DNA of 64,000 bases, taken from positions 62,001 through 126,000 of the forward strand of contig CAWASE010000019.1 of assembly GCA_963784675.1 (NCBI GenBank), in the 5' to 3' direction. Position numbers and translations under genes: made by a program. Source of the stretch: SCTD01 sp963784675. Lineage in GTDB: Bacteria > Actinomycetota > Actinomycetes > Mycobacteriales > SCTD01. Below the pieces are notes generated by a model that saw only the letters and a list, made by a program, of their open reading frames with translations, was not told the DNA's origin and searched no databases. Of this stretch, positions 54,812-63,355 are shown piece after piece (position 1 is the first letter of the stretch; every line of letters begins with the position of its first letter).

Positions 54812-56569
54812 ATGACCGACAGCAGCACAGCGAGCCTCACTGGGGCCCAGTCGCTCGTCCGCTCCCTGGAGAAGGTCGGCGCGGAGGTCATCTTCGGCAT
54901 CCCGGGCGGCGCCATCCTGCCGGCGTACGACCCCCTGTTCGACAGCAAGACGGTGCGCCACATCCTGGTCCGGCACGAGCAGGGCGGCGGCCACGCGGCC
55001 GAGGGCTACGCGCAGGCGACCGGCAAGGTCGGGGTGTGCATGGCCACGTCCGGCCCTGGCGCCACCAACCTCGTCACCCCGATCGCCGACGCCTACATGG
55101 ACAGCGTGCCGATGGTGGCCATCACCGGCCAGGTGCCTAGCGGCGCCATCGGCACCGACGCCTTTCAGGAGGCCGACATCGTCGGCATCACGATGCCGAT
55201 CACCAAGCACAACTTCCTCGTCCAGCACGTCGACGACATCCCGCGCACCATCGCCGAGGCGTTCCACCTGGCGAGCACCGGACGCCCGGGCCCGGTGCTG
55301 GTCGACCTGCCCAAGGACATCCTGCAGACCACCGGCGCCTTCACCTGGCCGCCTGTGCTCGACCTGCCGGGCTATCACCCGACGACGCGTCCGCACGGGA
55401 AACAGATCCGCGAGGCCGCCCGCATGATCGCCGAGGCGAGCCGCCCGGTGCTGTACGTCGGCGGCGGCGTGCTCAAGGCGCGGGCGGCGGCCGCGCTGCG
55501 CCAGCTCGCCGAGCTCACCGGCATCCCCGTCGTCACGACGCTGATGGCGCGTGGGGCCTTCCCCGACAGCCACGCCCAGCACCTGGGCATGCCCGGCATG
55601 CACGGCACGGTCGCGGCCGTCACGTCGCTGCAGAAGGCCGACCTGCTCATCACCCTCGGCGCCCGTTTCGACGACCGCGTCACCGGCAAGCTCGACAGCT
55701 TCGCACCGGGCGCGGCCATCATCCACGCCGACATCGACCCGGCCGAGATCGGCAAGAACCGCGCGGCCGACGTGCCGATCGTCGGCGACTGCCGCGAGAC
55801 GATCGTCGAGCTGATCGCCGCGGTGCAGGACCTCTACGCCGCCGGCACGCGCGCCGACCTCACCGGCTGGTGGCGCCAGCTCGACCGCTATCGCGAGACC
55901 TACCCGCTGGGCTTCGAGGAGCCCACCGACGGCAGCCTCGCGCCGCAGCACGTCATCCGCCGGCTCGGCCAGATCGCCGGACCGGAAGCCATCTACGTCA
56001 GCGGCGTCGGCCAGCACCAGATGTGGGCCAGCCAGTTCATCAGCTACGAAAACCCCTACACCTGGCTCAACTCGGGCGGAGCCGGCACGATGGGTTACTC
56101 GGTGCCGGCCGCGATGGGTGCCAAGGTCGGCCGTCCCGAGGCCACCGTCTGGGCCATCGACGGCGACGGTTGCTTCCAGATGACCAACCAGGAGCTCGTC
56201 ACCTGCGCGCTGAACAACATCCCCATCAAGGTCGCCATCATCAACAACGGCAACCTCGGCATGGTGCGCCAGTGGCAGACGCTGTTCTACGACGGTCGCT
56301 ACAGCAACACCAACCTGCAGTCCAAGCGCGTCCCCGACTTCGTCAAGCTCGCCGACGCCATGGGCTGCGTCGGGCTGCGCTGCGAGAGCGCCGACGACGT
56401 CGACGCCACGATCGAGAAGGCGATGGCCGTCGACGACATGCCGGTCGTGGTCGACTTCGTCGTCGGCGAGGACGCGATGGTGTGGCCGATGGTGGCCGCC
56501 GGCACCAGCAACGACGAGATCCTCGCCGCCCGCGACACCCGTCCCGTCTGGGACGCCAACGATGTCTGA
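54812..56569 (+). CDS. ilvB: Acetolactate synthase, large (catalytic) subunit
   Basis: 585 residues from ATG 54812. ThDP enzyme making acetolactate or acetohydroxybutyrate. VRHEQGGGHAAEGYAQATGK holds the ThDP-activating Glu, FAD-binding central domain sequences follow, and IDGDGCFQMTNQEL with IINNGNLGMVRQWQ is the ThDP-Mg motif. First gene of ilvBNC; controlled by the leader and terminator just upstream. Confidence 0.96.
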   Translation: MTDSSTASLTGAQSLVRSLEKVGAEVIFGIPGGAILPAYDPLFDSKTVRHILVRHEQGGGHAAEGYAQATGKVGVCMATSGPGATNLVTPIADAYMDSVPMVAITGQVPSGAIGTDAFQEADIVGITMPITKHNFLVQHVDDIPRTIAEAFHLASTGRPGPVLVDLPKDILQTTGAFTWPPVLDLPGYHPTTRPHGKQIREAARMIAEASRPVLYVGGGVLKARAAAALRQLAELTGIPVVTTLMARGAFPDSHAQHLGMPGMHGTVAAVTSLQKADLLITLGARFDDRVTGKLDSFAPGAAIIHADIDPAEIGKNRAADVPIVGDCRETIVELIAAVQDLYAAGTRADLTGWWRQLDRYRETYPLGFEEPTDGSLAPQHVIRRLGQIAGPEAIYVSGVGQHQMWASQFISYENPYTWLNSGGAGTMGYSVPAAMGAKVGRPEATVWAIDGDGCFQMTNQELVTCALNNIPIKVAIINNGNLGMVRQWQTLFYDGRYSNTNLQSKRVPDFVKLADAMGCVGLRCESADDVDATIEKAMAVDDMPVVVDFVVGEDAMVWPMVAAGTSNDEILAARDTRPVWDANDV

Positions 56570-56602
56570 CCTCCGCACGCACGCCGGAAAGGCACCCCGC
56601 TG

Positions 56603-57130
56603 ATGGCCCAGACCCGGCACACCCTGTCCGTCCTGGTCGAGGACAAGCCCGGCGTGCTCGCGCGCGTCGCGGCGCTGTTCAGCCGTCGGGGCTTCAACAT
56701 CGAGTCGCTGGCCGTCGGGCCGACCGAGCATCCCGCGGTCAGCCGGATGACGATCGTCGTGGCGGTCGAGGACCTCCCGCTGGAGCAGGTGACCAAGCAG
56801 CTGAACAAGCTCATCAACGTGCTGAAGATCGTCGAGCTCGACGAAGGCAGCAGCGTCCAGCGCGAGCTGCTGCTGGTAAAGGTCAAGGCGGACGTCGCCA
56901 CCCGCAGCCACGTGCTGGAGACCGTCCAGCTGTTCCGTGCCAAGGTCGTCGACGTCGCCACCGACGCTGTCACGATCGAGGCGACCGGTACCACCGACAA
57001 GCTGGCCGCGCTGATCCGCGTGCTCGAGCCGTTCGGCATCCGCGAGCTGGTCCAGTCCGGCATGGTCGCCGTCGGACGAGGCTCCCGCTCCATGACCGGC
57101 GCCGAACCGCGGCTCCGCAGCGCGTCCTAG
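56603..57130 (+). CDS. ilvN: Acetolactate synthase, small (regulatory) subunit
   Basis: 175 residues. N-terminal ACT domain HTLSVLVEDKPGVLARVAALFSRRGFNIESLAVGPTE in part (DKPGVLARVAALFSRRGFNI) binds valine for feedback inhibition; the C-terminal domain FGIRELVQSGMVAVGRGS follows. It starts 33 nt after ilvB. Confidence 0.96.
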   Translation: MAQTRHTLSVLVEDKPGVLARVAALFSRRGFNIESLAVGPTEHPAVSRMTIVVAVEDLPLEQVTKQLNKLINVLKIVELDEGSSVQRELLLVKVKADVATRSHVLETVQLFRAKVVDVATDAVTIEATGTTDKLAALIRVLEPFGIRELVQSGMVAVGRGSRSMTGAEPRLRSAS

Positions 57131-57166
57131 TCCCCTCGTCACCTCACTCAAGGAGAAGCACCGCAC

Positions 57167-58162
57167 ATGGCCGAGATCTACTACGACGACGACGCCGACC
57201 TCGGCCTCATCAGCGCCCGCAAGGTGGCCGTCCTGGGCTACGGCAGCCAGGGCCACGCGCACGCCCTGTCGCTGCGCGACTCCGGCGTCGACGTCCGCGT
57301 CGGTCTGCCCGAGGGCAGCAAGACGCGCGCCAAGGTGGAGCAGGACGGCCTGCGCGTCGTCACGCCGGCGCAGGCCTCGCAGGAGGCCGACGTCATCATG
57401 ATCCTGGCCCCCGACACCGTGCAGCGAAAGCTGTACGAGGCCGACGTCGCCCCGAACCTGAACGACGGCGACATGCTCATGTTCGGGCACGGTCTCAACA
57501 TCCGCTTCGGCCTCATCACGCCTCCGGCCGGCGTCGATGTCACGATGGTGGCGCCCAAGGGACCCGGTCACCTGGTACGTCGTCAGTTCGTCGACGGTCG
57601 CGGCGTGCCGTGCCTGGTCGCGGTGGAGCAGGACGCTTCCGGCAAGGCCCTGCAGCTCGCGCTGTCCTACGCCAAGGGCATCGGCGGCACCCGCGCCGGC
57701 GTGCTGCGCACCACCTTCACCGAGGAGACCGAGACCGACCTGTTCGGCGAGCAGGCGGTGCTCTGCGGTGGCGCCAGCGCCCTCGTGATGGCCGGCTTCG
57801 AGGTGCTGACCGAGGCGGGCTACCAGCCCGAGGTCGCCTACTTCGAGTGCCTGCACGAGCTGAAGCTCATCGTCGACCTGATGTACGAGGGCGGAATCGG
57901 CAAGATGCGCTGGAGCATCAGCGACACCGCCGAGTTCGGCGACTACGTCACCGGCCCGAAGATCATCACACCGGCCGTCAAGGACGCCATGAAGCAGGTG
58001 CTCGCCGAGATCCAGGACGGCACCTTCACCAAGGCGCTCATCGACGACGACGACGCCGGCCGCCCGCGGATGAACGCCTACCGGCAGACCGGTTCGGACC
58101 ACCCGATCGAGAAGGTCGGCGCCGAGCTGCGGCCGATGATGGCCTGGATCGCGCCGGAGTAG
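57167..58162 (+). CDS. ilvC: Ketol-acid reductoisomerase (class I)
   Basis: 331 residues; AAGGAG before the ATG. Rossmann motif VLGYGSQGHAHALSLRDSG, then VRVGLPEGSKTRAK, whose Ser/Lys pattern suggests NADPH. The knotted domain has ETETDLFGEQAVLCGG and EVAYFECLHELKLIVDLMYEGG with the metal-binding Asp and Glu. Last gene of ilvBNC; a terminator follows. Confidence 0.96.
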   Translation: MAEIYYDDDADLGLISARKVAVLGYGSQGHAHALSLRDSGVDVRVGLPEGSKTRAKVEQDGLRVVTPAQASQEADVIMILAPDTVQRKLYEADVAPNLNDGDMLMFGHGLNIRFGLITPPAGVDVTMVAPKGPGHLVRRQFVDGRGVPCLVAVEQDASGKALQLALSYAKGIGGTRAGVLRTTFTEETETDLFGEQAVLCGGASALVMAGFEVLTEAGYQPEVAYFECLHELKLIVDLMYEGGIGKMRWSISDTAEFGDYVTGPKIITPAVKDAMKQVLAEIQDGTFTKALIDDDDAGRPRMNAYRQTGSDHPIEKVGAELRPMMAWIAPE

Positions 58163-58199
58163 CAGCGGCCGAACGCCTCACCGCCGAGACGCAGCAAGG

Positions 58200-58223
58200 C
58201 CCGGCTCCCCTCGGGGAGCCGGG
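58200..58223. terminator. Terminator between ilvC and the HExxH protein gene
   Basis: CCCGGCTCCCC-TC-GGGGAGCCGGG, perfect 11-bp stem, between convergent genes; useful in both directions. Confidence 0.8.
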
Positions 58224-58238
58224 CTCTGCTGCTTCCTG

Positions 58239-60548
58239 CTACGCCGGGCCGAACCAGCCGGACACGTCGGCGAGCAGCGCCACCGTGCCCGCGTTGTTGC
58301 GCAGCCGGACCTTGCCGTTGCCCAGCTTGACGATCACGAGATCGGCCGCGGTCTGGTTCTTGGCCAGGTTCAGGTTCGACACCGTCGGCACAGCCGTCGC
58401 CGTCGCCGGGTAGACGCGGATGTCGGTGCTGCCGGAGGACGTCACGCCTGTGACGTTCAGGACGACCGCCTGCGCGGTGGACGGCACGAGCGCGGCGCCG
58501 CTGACGGCCAGATCCAGGGTGCCCGCAGCGCCGAGGCGGGTCGGGGCGGTCGGGCTGGTGCCCAGTCGGGTGCGGGTGTCGAGAAGGCGGGCGGGGCTGA
58601 CGCTGCGGTACAGCGAGCCGTTGCCGGGGCTGTAGTAGCCCGCGACGTCGGCCAGCAGATGGACCTCGCCGGACTGGTTGCGCAGTCGCACGACCCCGCC
58701 TTCACCGAGCTTGACGATGACGACGTTCGGGACTCCGGGCCCGGATCCCAGGTTGAGGTTGCTGATGATCGGCACGGTCGCGGTGTCGGAGGTGGCCGGG
58801 TACACGCGGATGTCGGTGCTCTTGGTCGCGTTCACCGCCGTGACGGTCAACGCCACCGCGGTCGCGTCCGCCGGCACCCCGCCCACTGCTGCGACCTTGA
58901 GGTCGACCTGGCCGGCGGCAGGGATGCGGGTCTTGGTCGAGATGCCCTGTGCGGAGCGGGTGTCGAGCAGCCGGGTCGGGTCCAGTGCGGTGAAGGACGC
59001 GGCTGCGCCGGGGGCGTAGAACCCGGACAGATCGGCGAGCAGCGACACGGTCCCCGTGCTGTTGCGCAGCCGGACGCGACCGTTGTTGCCCACCGGGACG
59101 GTCACCAGGTTGGCGCGGGTGGTGCCCTTGGCGAGGTTGAGGTTGGACACCTGCGGGACGGCGCTGAGCACGACCGGGGTCGGGTAGACGCGGACGTCGG
59201 TGACCGCCGACGGCGACACGCCCGTGACGTTCAGGACGACGGCCGTCGCGTTGTCGGGCACGCCGTGGGCTCCGGTGACCTTGAGGTCCAGGACGCCGCC
59301 GGCTCCGACGACCGCCTTGGGCGCACCGGTGCCGCTGCGGGTGTCGAGCAGCCGCACCGGATCCAGCGGGGTGAAGCGCGAACCCACCAGCGAGGCCACC
59401 GAATAGCCCATGTCGGCGAGCATGCCCTGCGAGACGTCGCTGACCGAGGTGAAAGCCTCACCGTCGCCGATGGACGGCGTCATCAGCCCCTGGCCGCTGC
59501 CGCTCGGGTAGGTGTCCTCGTCGACGTGGCCGTAGCTGCTGCCCTGCTGCCAGGGCGACGGCGCGAACATACGTACCTTGCCACCGCCGACCGCGGTACG
59601 GGCCAGCTGTCCGGACCAGTACAGCTGCCCCCCGGTCAGCGCGTTCTTCAGCGCCGCGCTGCCGTCGGGCAGGCTCAGGATGCGGCTGCCTCCGTTACCG
59701 GCCTGCTGCGCCGTCGTCGCGTAGGTGAACTGGTCGTAGGCCAGACCGCTGCGCACGACACCGCGGTTCACCCCGTCGTCCCCGACGGTGGCTCGGCCGT
59801 CGCTGAGGACGGCGGCGCTGCCGATGAGGCCCAGCCCGTGGCCGAGCTCGTGCAGCACGATCGATCGGAAGTCGACGCTGTTCGACGGCGGCTTGCCGTC
59901 GGTGCCGAAGTACAGGCCGGGGTAGTCAGGGTTGAAGCGCGCCTCGATGTCGGGCTCGTCCGGGCTCACGTCGCGACCGTTCTTGGCATTCGCCAGCGCC
60001 AACGGGTCGAAGACGTCGTCGGCCAGCGTGCTGGTGCCCTTGGTGTCGCGGTAGAAGTTCGCGGGCCCCGCGCTCCCGAGCTGGAAGCTGCTCGCGAACC
60101 TGGTCGCGGTCGCCGTGACGACGATCGGCACCTTGCTCTCGATGCTGCGTCCCCACAGGTCCGCCGCAGACTGGAAGGCGGCCTTGGACGCGGAGGTCCA
60201 CCGGGTGGAGTCGTCGATGAAGTTGACGGTGAAGCGGGAGACGGGGCTGGCGGTGAGGTGACCCTCCGGAGCGGGCGGAGCGCCGGGAGCCGTCCGCAGC
60301 GCGCTGCCGCGGGGGACGTCGCGCAGCATGAGCACTCCGGTCGGCAGGGCGCGGAACTCGCTCTGCCCCGCATCGATGGCCGAGCGCAGGTCGCGGAAGC
60401 CGCCCAGCGACCGGTCGAAACCGTCCGGGGTCGAGGCCGTGGCCGGCCCGGCGAGAGAGACGGCTCCGCCGGCGAGCAGCGCCGCGGCGAAGGCGGCCGT
60501 GGCGTTGCTGCGGGCTCGACGACGGGGGGTCGGAAAAGACGGGGACAC
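58239..60548 (-). CDS. Secreted HExxH (matrixin-like) protein with three C-terminal RLLDTR repeats
   Basis: 769 residues from GTG 60548 (GGAG 8-10 nt upstream). An ATG at 60590 abuts an inverted repeat and has no ribosome site. Signal peptide (AALLAGGAVSLAGPATAS), then a metalloprotease-like domain with HELGHGLGLIG near residue 231; the third His expected of metzincins six residues on is missing. From about residue 385 come three repeats of about 115 residues, each opening with (V/T/A)RLLDTR and closing with LLAD(L/V)(S/A)G(F/Y/W). Such repeats occur on actinobacterial surface proteins. Protease activity is probable, not certain. Confidence 0.83.
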   Translation of the reverse strand: MSPSFPTPRRRARSNATAAFAAALLAGGAVSLAGPATASTPDGFDRSLGGFRDLRSAIDAGQSEFRALPTGVLMLRDVPRGSALRTAPGAPPAPEGHLTASPVSRFTVNFIDDSTRWTSASKAAFQSAADLWGRSIESKVPIVVTATATRFASSFQLGSAGPANFYRDTKGTSTLADDVFDPLALANAKNGRDVSPDEPDIEARFNPDYPGLYFGTDGKPPSNSVDFRSIVLHELGHGLGLIGSAAVLSDGRATVGDDGVNRGVVRSGLAYDQFTYATTAQQAGNGGSRILSLPDGSAALKNALTGGQLYWSGQLARTAVGGGKVRMFAPSPWQQGSSYGHVDEDTYPSGSGQGLMTPSIGDGEAFTSVSDVSQGMLADMGYSVASLVGSRFTPLDPVRLLDTRSGTGAPKAVVGAGGVLDLKVTGAHGVPDNATAVVLNVTGVSPSAVTDVRVYPTPVVLSAVPQVSNLNLAKGTTRANLVTVPVGNNGRVRLRNSTGTVSLLADLSGFYAPGAAASFTALDPTRLLDTRSAQGISTKTRIPAAGQVDLKVAAVGGVPADATAVALTVTAVNATKSTDIRVYPATSDTATVPIISNLNLGSGPGVPNVVIVKLGEGGVVRLRNQSGEVHLLADVAGYYSPGNGSLYRSVSPARLLDTRTRLGTSPTAPTRLGAAGTLDLAVSGAALVPSTAQAVVLNVTGVTSSGSTDIRVYPATATAVPTVSNLNLAKNQTAADLVIVKLGNGKVRLRNNAGTVALLADVSGWFGPA

Positions 60549-60590
60549 GCGGCTGCTCCAAGGAAGAACGGGGGATCGGTTCGGCGGCAT

Positions 60591-60613
60591 CCTGACAGGC
60601 GCATCCTGTCAGG
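60591..60613. promoter_or_regulatory. Inverted repeat upstream of the HExxH gene
   Basis: CCTGACAGG-CGCAT-CCTGTCAGG, perfect 9-bp arms. A likely protein-binding site between the divergent HExxH and serA genes. Confidence 0.5.
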
Positions 60614-60682
60614 CGGTGGCAGCGTTCGGCGCCGGGTCAGGGTCCGTGTCCGGGACGACTGCCGGCGAAGACGACCCGCCGG

Positions 60683-60688
60683 TAGTCT
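60683..60688 (+). promoter_or_regulatory. Candidate -10 box for serA
   Basis: TAGTCT, about 47 nt before GTG 60735, which has GGAGA upstream. Confidence 0.4.
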
Positions 60689-60734
60689 CCGGGCGCCCTG
60701 CCGACGACTGCCGACGACCGTCCGGAGACCTCTC

Positions 60735-62333
60735 GTGACCCCCGCCCCGCGCCCGGTCGTGCTCATCGCCGAACAGCTCGCGCCCTCGGTCCTGTCCGTG
60801 CTCGGCGACGGCTTCGACATCCGCCACGTCGACGGCGCCGACCGCTCGGCGCTGCTGCCCGCGCTCGCGGACGCCGACGCCGTCCTGATCCGTTCGGCGA
60901 CGCAGGTCGACGAGCAGGCGCTGGCGGCGGCGCCCCGCCTGAAGGTCGTCGCCCGGGCGGGGATCGGCCTGGACAACGTCGACGTGCCCGCCGCCACCGC
61001 CCGCGGCGTGATGGTGGTGAACGCGCCGCAGAGCAACATCGTCAGCGCCGCCGAGCAGGCGGTCGCGCTGCTGCTGGCCTGCGCCCGCAACCTCGCCCCG
61101 GCGAACGCCGCGCTGAAGGCCGGCCGGTGGGAGCGGAGCCGCTGGACCGGCGTGGAGGTCGCCGACAAGGTCGTCGGCGTCGTGGGGCTCGGCCGGATCG
61201 GCGTCCTGTTCGCGCAGCGGATGTCGGCGTTCGGCACGACGCTGATCGCCTACGACCCGTACGTCGCACCGGCGCGGGCCGCCCAGATCGGCGTGCGCCT
61301 GGTCAGCCTGGACGAGCTGCTGCGCGAGAGCGACTTCATCTCCATCCACCTGCCCAAGACGCCGGAGACCGTCGGGCTGATCGGTGACGCCGAGCTGGCG
61401 ATGTGCAAGCCGACGGTGCGCATCATCAACGCGGCCCGCGGTGGACTGCTGGACGAGGCAGCGCTGGCGCGCGCTCTGACGGCCGGCACCGTGGCGGGTG
61501 CCGGGCTGGACGTGTTCGCCAGCGAGCCGTGCACGGACTCGCCCCTGTTCGCCTTCGACTCTGTGGTCGTGGCCCCGCACCTGGGCGCCTCCACCGTCGA
61601 GGCGCAGGACAAGGCCGGCATCGCGGTGGCCCGCTCGGTGCGGCTGGCGCTGGAGGGAGACTTCGTCCCCGACGCCGTGAACGTGCAGTCCGGCGGGGTC
61701 GTGGTGCCTGAGCTGCGCCCCGCGCTGCCGCTGATGGAGAAGCTGGGGCGGGTCTTCTCGGCGCTCGCCGGCGAGGTCGCGGCGAGCCTGCAGGTCCAGG
61801 TGCGTGGCGAGATCGCCGCGCACGACTGCGCCGTGCTGCAGCTCGCGGCGCTCAAGGGTGTGTTCGCCGACGTGGTGGAAGAGCAGGTGACGTTCGTCAA
61901 CGCGCCGACGCTGGCGGCAGAGCGCGGGCTGGAGACGAGCCTGTCCACCGACTCGGACAGCCCGGACTACCGCAACCTGCTCAGCCTGCGCGGGGTGCTG
62001 GCCGACGGCACGCTCGTGTCGGTCTCCGGCACCCTGACGGGCACCCGTCAGATCGAGAAGCTCACCGAGGTCGACGGTTTCGACGTCGAGCTGATCGCTG
62101 ACCAGGTGCTGCTGTTCTTCCGCTACCACGACCGTCCCGGGATCGTCGGGCTCGTCGGTGCCGAGCTGGGCGAGGCGCACGTCAACATCGCCGGTGCCCA
62201 GGTCAGCCGCACCGCCGCGGGGGGTGAGGCGCTGATGGCGTTGACCGTGGACAGCACACCGTCGCCCGCGCTGCTCGACCGCATCGCCGCGGCGATCGGG
62301 GCCCACTCGGTGCGCTCGGTCGACCTGTCGTGA
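60735..62333 (+). CDS. serA: D-3-phosphoglycerate dehydrogenase
   Basis: 532 residues, the long form with substrate, NAD, intervening and ACT domains. NAD motif VVGLGRIGVLFAQR; the active site is NAARGGLLDEAAL (Arg), SEPCTDSPLF (Glu) and APHLGASTVEAQ (His). The C-terminal ACT domain opens YHDRPGIVGLVGAELGEAHVN in part and binds serine for feedback. First step of serine synthesis. Its stop overlaps the next gene by 4 nt. Confidence 0.95.
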   Translation: MTPAPRPVVLIAEQLAPSVLSVLGDGFDIRHVDGADRSALLPALADADAVLIRSATQVDEQALAAAPRLKVVARAGIGLDNVDVPAATARGVMVVNAPQSNIVSAAEQAVALLLACARNLAPANAALKAGRWERSRWTGVEVADKVVGVVGLGRIGVLFAQRMSAFGTTLIAYDPYVAPARAAQIGVRLVSLDELLRESDFISIHLPKTPETVGLIGDAELAMCKPTVRIINAARGGLLDEAALARALTAGTVAGAGLDVFASEPCTDSPLFAFDSVVVAPHLGASTVEAQDKAGIAVARSVRLALEGDFVPDAVNVQSGGVVVPELRPALPLMEKLGRVFSALAGEVAASLQVQVRGEIAAHDCAVLQLAALKGVFADVVEEQVTFVNAPTLAAERGLETSLSTDSDSPDYRNLLSLRGVLADGTLVSVSGTLTGTRQIEKLTEVDGFDVELIADQVLLFFRYHDRPGIVGLVGAELGEAHVNIAGAQVSRTAAGGEALMALTVDSTPSPALLDRIAAAIGAHSVRSVDLS

Positions 62334-63178
62334 CCGACCAGTTCTTCCGCACCTCCGACGGCACCCGGCTGCACTACAGCGAGGTCGGCAGCGGGCCCCG
62401 GCTGGTCTGCCAGCCCGGGGGACCCGGCAGCGCCGTCGCCTACCTGGAAGACCTCGGCGGCCTGTCGGCCACCCGGACCCTCGTGCTGCTCGACCCGCGG
62501 GCCACCGGGCGCAGCGAGCTGCCGGCCGACCCGTCGTCGCTGTCCTTCCCGCAGCTGGCGCAGGACCTCGAGGACCTCCGGTTGCACCTCGGCGAGCAGC
62601 AGCTGGACCTGCTGGGCCACTCGGCGGGCTGCACCGTCGCGCAGGTGTACGCGGCTGCCCACCCCGACCGGCTGCGCGCGCTCGTCCTGGCAGCGCCGTA
62701 CTCCTGGCGCGACCAGGCGCGTGCCGACGTGCCGGCGATCCGCTCGGCCCGATCCGGTGAGCCCTGGTACGACGACGCGCACGCCGCCGAGGTCGCCCTG
62801 CCCGACGCCTCGCCGGCCGAGCAGGCCGCGCTGCAGCGGGCGCTGCGACCGTTCAGCTACGGCCGCTGGGACGAGCGCACCCAGGCGCACGCCGAGCTCA
62901 CCGGCAGGCTCAGCAACAAGCGGGCGCAGCTGGGCTTCGTCCCGGGCCAGGGCTTCGACCCCGAGGCCCTGTTCGCCGCGCTGCGGGCCGTACCCGCCGC
63001 CGTGCTGGTGCTGGGCGGTGAGCGTGACGGGCAGACGGGGGCGGCCGCCGTCGCCACCGTCGCCTCGTGGTTCCCGGCGGCCCAGCAGGTCGTGCTCGCC
63101 GGGGCCGGGCACCATCCCTGGGTGGACGAGCCGACAGCCTTCCGCACCGTCGTCGAGCGCTTCCTGTCGGCAGCGTGA
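62330..63178 (+). CDS. Alpha/beta hydrolase (proline iminopeptidase-like fold)
   Basis: 282 residues from a GTG overlapping the serA stop. Oxyanion region QPGGPGS, nucleophile GHSAG (Ser about residue 98), acid in LVLGGERDG and His in GAGHHPW. The opening DGTRLHYSEVGSGP and the PGGPGS loop resemble proline iminopeptidase-type hydrolases, but the substrate cannot be named. Co-translation with serA is likely. Confidence 0.88.
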   Translation: MTDQFFRTSDGTRLHYSEVGSGPRLVCQPGGPGSAVAYLEDLGGLSATRTLVLLDPRATGRSELPADPSSLSFPQLAQDLEDLRLHLGEQQLDLLGHSAGCTVAQVYAAAHPDRLRALVLAAPYSWRDQARADVPAIRSARSGEPWYDDAHAAEVALPDASPAEQAALQRALRPFSYGRWDERTQAHAELTGRLSNKRAQLGFVPGQGFDPEALFAALRAVPAAVLVLGGERDGQTGAAAVATVASWFPAAQQVVLAGAGHHPWVDEPTAFRTVVERFLSAA

Positions 63179-63188
63179 GTCGCAGGGC

Positions 63189-63194
63189 TACAGT
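63189..63194 (+). promoter_or_regulatory. Candidate -10 box for the leuA leader
   Basis: TACAGT, 6 nt before GTG 63201, so the leader peptide itself would be translated from a leaderless message. Confidence 0.55.
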
Positions 63195-63200
63195 GGGCAC

Positions 63201-63266
63201 GTGATCGCGCGCCCGCTGCTCGTCTGCAGCCTCCTCCTTACGCGCCGCGGCGGGGCTCTCTCCTAG
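63201..63266 (+). CDS. leuA leader peptide
   Basis: Twenty-one codons, GTG 63201 to TAG 63264. It reads MIARPLLVCSLLLTRRGG and ends ALS: six Leu in all, with LL and LLL runs. It precedes leuA by 90 nt and is expected to sense leucyl-tRNA. The Leu codon run CTCCTCCTT is complementary to the GGAG of the leuA ribosome site, so translational control is possible as well as attenuation. Confidence 0.72.
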   Translation: MIARPLLVCSLLLTRRGGALS

Positions 63267-63314
63267 AGGCCGGCTCCCTGCCGCGGGATCTCGTGCTGGC
63301 CGTACCCGCCGCAC

Positions 63315-63336
63315 CCTCGCCGCGCACCGCGCGAGG
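63315..63336 (+). promoter_or_regulatory. Hairpin in the leuA leader
   Basis: CCTCGCCGC pairs with GCGCGAGG (8 bp, one bulge), ending 10 nt before the GGAGAG site. No T-run, so not a classical terminator. Confidence 0.4.
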
Positions 63337-63355
63337 CGCACCCCTGGAGAGCCGC

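Noticed and set aside
60549..60590. ATG start for the HExxH protein
   Set aside because: It directly abuts an inverted repeat and lacks a ribosome site, while the GTG 14 codons later has GGAG at a proper distance and gives a better signal peptide. Not fully excluded.
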